Source: an uncultured Woeseiaceae bacterium (lineage in GTDB: Bacteria > Pseudomonadota > Gammaproteobacteria > Woeseiales > Woeseiaceae). From it: 7,618 nucleotides of DNA. Within the stretch, counting starts at the first letter, position 1. Every line of letters begins with the position of its first letter. The notes beneath the pieces were generated by a model. That model saw only the letters and a program-made list of their open reading frames with translations. It was not told where the DNA came from and searched no databases. The stretch covers positions 1-7,618 of the forward strand of contig CAMYMP010000022.1 in NCBI GenBank assembly GCA_947259435.1. Direction: 5' to 3'. Made by a program: the position numbers and the translations under genes. Positions 6,266 to 7,618 of the stretch are shown piece by piece.

Positions 6266-6845
6266 TTGAAAAATGACCAGATCAAGAGCGTCCTGCGCCT
6301 GCCAAAAAAGCATCGGGGGGCGGCCGTCAAACCGGACCCGGCGCTTGGCGGTCGGCTCATCGGCGAGCAGTCGCTGCCGAATGCGGTTTACGCAGGCCTG
6401 ATTATCGTGATTGTTAGGCCTGATTATCGTGATTGTTTTCAGCGTCTTGTGGGCGATGGCGTCGACGCTCGTCGAGCGCACCTTCCCATGGATGACGCTG
6501 CTTCTAGGCGTACTTGTGGGCCTTGCGGTACGGCGTGCCGGCAGGGGCCTCGACTGGCGCTTCCCGGTGCTCGCCGCGATAGTTACGCTGGTCGGGGCGT
6601 TGGTCAGTAACATTGTGCTTGCCGCTGCCTTCACGGCAAACGAGCTGGAAACGACCACGTTCAATGTGCTGCGCGCCGTGACGTCCATGACATGGCCCGT
6701 TTTCTTCGACGAAGCGATGTCGTCCGCCGACTTAGTCTATGCGCTGTTTGGTGCCGCGATTGCCGCTTTCTATGCGAACCGGCGCCTTGATCGTGCGGAG
6801 TTCCACGCACTACGGATGTGGCGACAGGGTAAAGACGATCGATAA
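6266..6845 (+). pseudogene. Membrane protein gene interrupted by a 22-bp duplication frameshift
   Basis: Two overlapping frames read as one broken gene. The 5' part (TTG start at 6266, GGGA at 6253-6256) encodes residues 1-50, ending VYAGLIIVIV at 6415, then runs out of frame to a stop at 6610. The 3' part is open from 6411 to 6845 in the +1 frame and contains GLIIVIVFSVLWAMAS onward, but has no good start or ribosome site of its own. Removing one of the two 22-bp copies joins them into a 185-residue protein. It would have a basic, polar 35-residue N-terminus and about four membrane helices: NAVYAGLIIVIVFSVLW, WMTLLLGVLVGLAV, FPVLAAIVTLVGALVSNIV and LVYALFGAAIAAFYA. The short polar C-terminus ends in GKDDR. 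No family is confidently recognised. It may be a true mutation, a reversible variant or an assembly error. A reader looking for the surviving long frame should use 6411-6845. Confidence 0.8.
6394..6437 (+). repeat. Perfect 22-bp tandem duplication
   Basis: Two identical adjacent copies, 6394-6415 and 6416-6437, both beginning AGGCCTGATT and ending GTGATTGTT. The flanking bases do not extend the match, so the unit is exactly 22 bp. As 22 is 3x7+1, the second copy shifts the frame by one base in the membrane protein gene at 6266-6845. Confidence 0.97.
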
Positions 6846-6847
6846 TG

Positions 6848-7618
6848 TCAGACCGGCATTAGCAATCGATTCGTTTCAATGGCTTTGCCGGTAAACGAGG
6901 CGAGCTGCCGTTTGACCAGCGCTTCGAGGTCGCTCACGGCATTGACGATGCCGAGGAAGTATTGCGGCTCTCGTCGAAGCAATGACCAGTCATCCGACTC
7001 GATAATGTGCACGAGGTGCGAGATGTTGCTGCGAATCGCATCGATGTACGGATTCTGGCCGTCGTAAAGCACTTCGATATAGCGGTACACACGATTGAAT
7101 TTGCGATGCAGGCGCTCGCGCATGACTTGCTGATAGAACACAGGGGTCTTGCGGAGCAGATCCAGTCCTGACTTGTAACGTACGGTGTACTCGCCCGGGC
7201 TGGCGTTTTCGACGGCGACGCCACCGACGACAAATTCCTTGTACAGGCCGTCACGGCATTTCTCGAGGTAGCAACGATCCGCCATCTGCGCGATCAGGTC
7301 GGCGGTGCCGATCAGGTGACCACAGATTATGTCGCGTGGATCGTCGAGTTCGATCTTGTCGAGGTCGAGTTCATAGCCCGTGAAATGCACGATCATACTG
7401 CTGACAGCGACATCTTTGGCCATGCCCAGCTCGGGCAGATAGCGGCGCAGGAAATCGGCGCTACGAGATACGTGATACAGCGTGAACTCTGCGCCGTTGG
7501 AGAAATCGCTGTCGCGCTCTTCGTGACGAATGTAGCCCGAATCGTGAAACAGCGAAGTGACAATCGCCATCTGGGCGCGGCGCGCGCCGAGCCGCTCGGC
7601 GGGCTCTACGCTGCGCTC
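6848..7618 (-). CDS. HD-domain phosphohydrolase family protein, 5' end outside window
   Basis: The frame is open through the right edge of the window, so the N-terminus is missing; 256 residues are visible. The first in-window ATG (7568-7570) is probably internal, because the preceding codons (AERLGARRAQ) continue helical coding with no stop. The HD signature is LFHDSGYIRH, where His-Asp would bind the metal ion, followed by IVHFTGYELD and the later Asp in IGTADLIAQMADRCYLEKC, matching the usual H...HD...H...D spacing of the superfamily. The first His ligand is expected upstream of the window. The C-terminal 130 residues (KTPVFYQQVMRERL, RVYRYIEVLYDGQNPY, DLEALVKRQLASF) are helical and specific to this subfamily. 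The likely role is metal-dependent hydrolysis of a nucleotide or phosphodiester, substrate unknown. Its stop codon is 2 bp from that of the convergent membrane protein gene. Confidence 0.85.
   Translation of the reverse strand, partial: ERSVEPAERLGARRAQMAIVTSLFHDSGYIRHEERDSDFSNGAEFTLYHVSRSADFLRRYLPELGMAKDVAVSSMIVHFTGYELDLDKIELDDPRDIICGHLIGTADLIAQMADRCYLEKCRDGLYKEFVVGGVAVENASPGEYTVRYKSGLDLLRKTPVFYQQVMRERLHRKFNRVYRYIEVLYDGQNPYIDAIRSNISHLVHIIESDDWSLLRREPQYFLGIVNAVSDLEALVKRQLASFTGKAIETNRLLMPV

Noticed and set aside
1..7618. CRISPR array, toxin-antitoxin pair, prophage or transposon
   Set aside because: No spaced direct repeats, terminal inverted repeats, integrase or transposase, and the only tandem repeat is the single 22-bp duplication.

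Overview
The window looks like ordinary chromosome from a free-living Gammaproteobacterium. The base composition is moderately GC-rich, genes are densely packed on both strands, there is an outer-membrane beta-barrel protein with a C-terminal Phe, a DUF4124 periplasmic protein and a CspA-type cold-shock gene. The lineage call (perhaps a marine or sediment group) is inference; there is no rRNA or marker gene to fix it. I see no tRNA, CRISPR array, insertion sequence, phage gene or attachment site.

Layout. 162-815 (+) encodes a secreted outer-membrane beta-barrel protein. Its stop lies 5 bp from that of a convergent gene, 821-2404 (-), an aldehyde dehydrogenase very close to the plant-type delta-1-pyrroline-5-carboxylate dehydrogenase family (ALDH12). 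Upstream of it on the same strand are two small uncharacterised genes: a CxxC/CxxC zinc-ribbon-like protein (2547-2777) and a protein of about 120 residues (2822-3187), with a candidate promoter at 3233-3260. Diverging from these, 3359-4087 and 4099-4605 (+) form a pair of exported proteins, the first with DUF4124. A hairpin terminator at 4615-4647, oriented mainly for the minus strand, separates them from the convergent csp gene (4670-4876, -). The csp gene has a candidate promoter implying a leader of about 150 nt, as in classical cspA mRNAs. Next, 5141-5650 (GNAT acetyltransferase) and 5647-6204 (MOSC-domain protein) overlap by 4 nt and are probably translationally coupled.

The most striking feature is at 6266-6845: a four-helix inner-membrane protein gene split into two reading frames by an exact 22-bp tandem duplication (6394-6437). 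Removing one copy restores a continuous 185-residue frame. The window ends with a 5'-truncated HD-domain phosphohydrolase gene (6848-7618, -) whose stop is 2 bp from that of the membrane-protein gene.

Working together: GNAT and MOSC are the clearest functional pair, perhaps in modifying or detoxifying small sulfur- or amino-containing molecules. The DUF4124 pair probably acts in the periplasm. The ALDH handles glutamate semialdehyde in proline catabolism. No new multi-gene defence or mobile system is evident; the main points of interest are the duplication-frameshift, the plant-like ALDH12 and the small uncharacterised genes.
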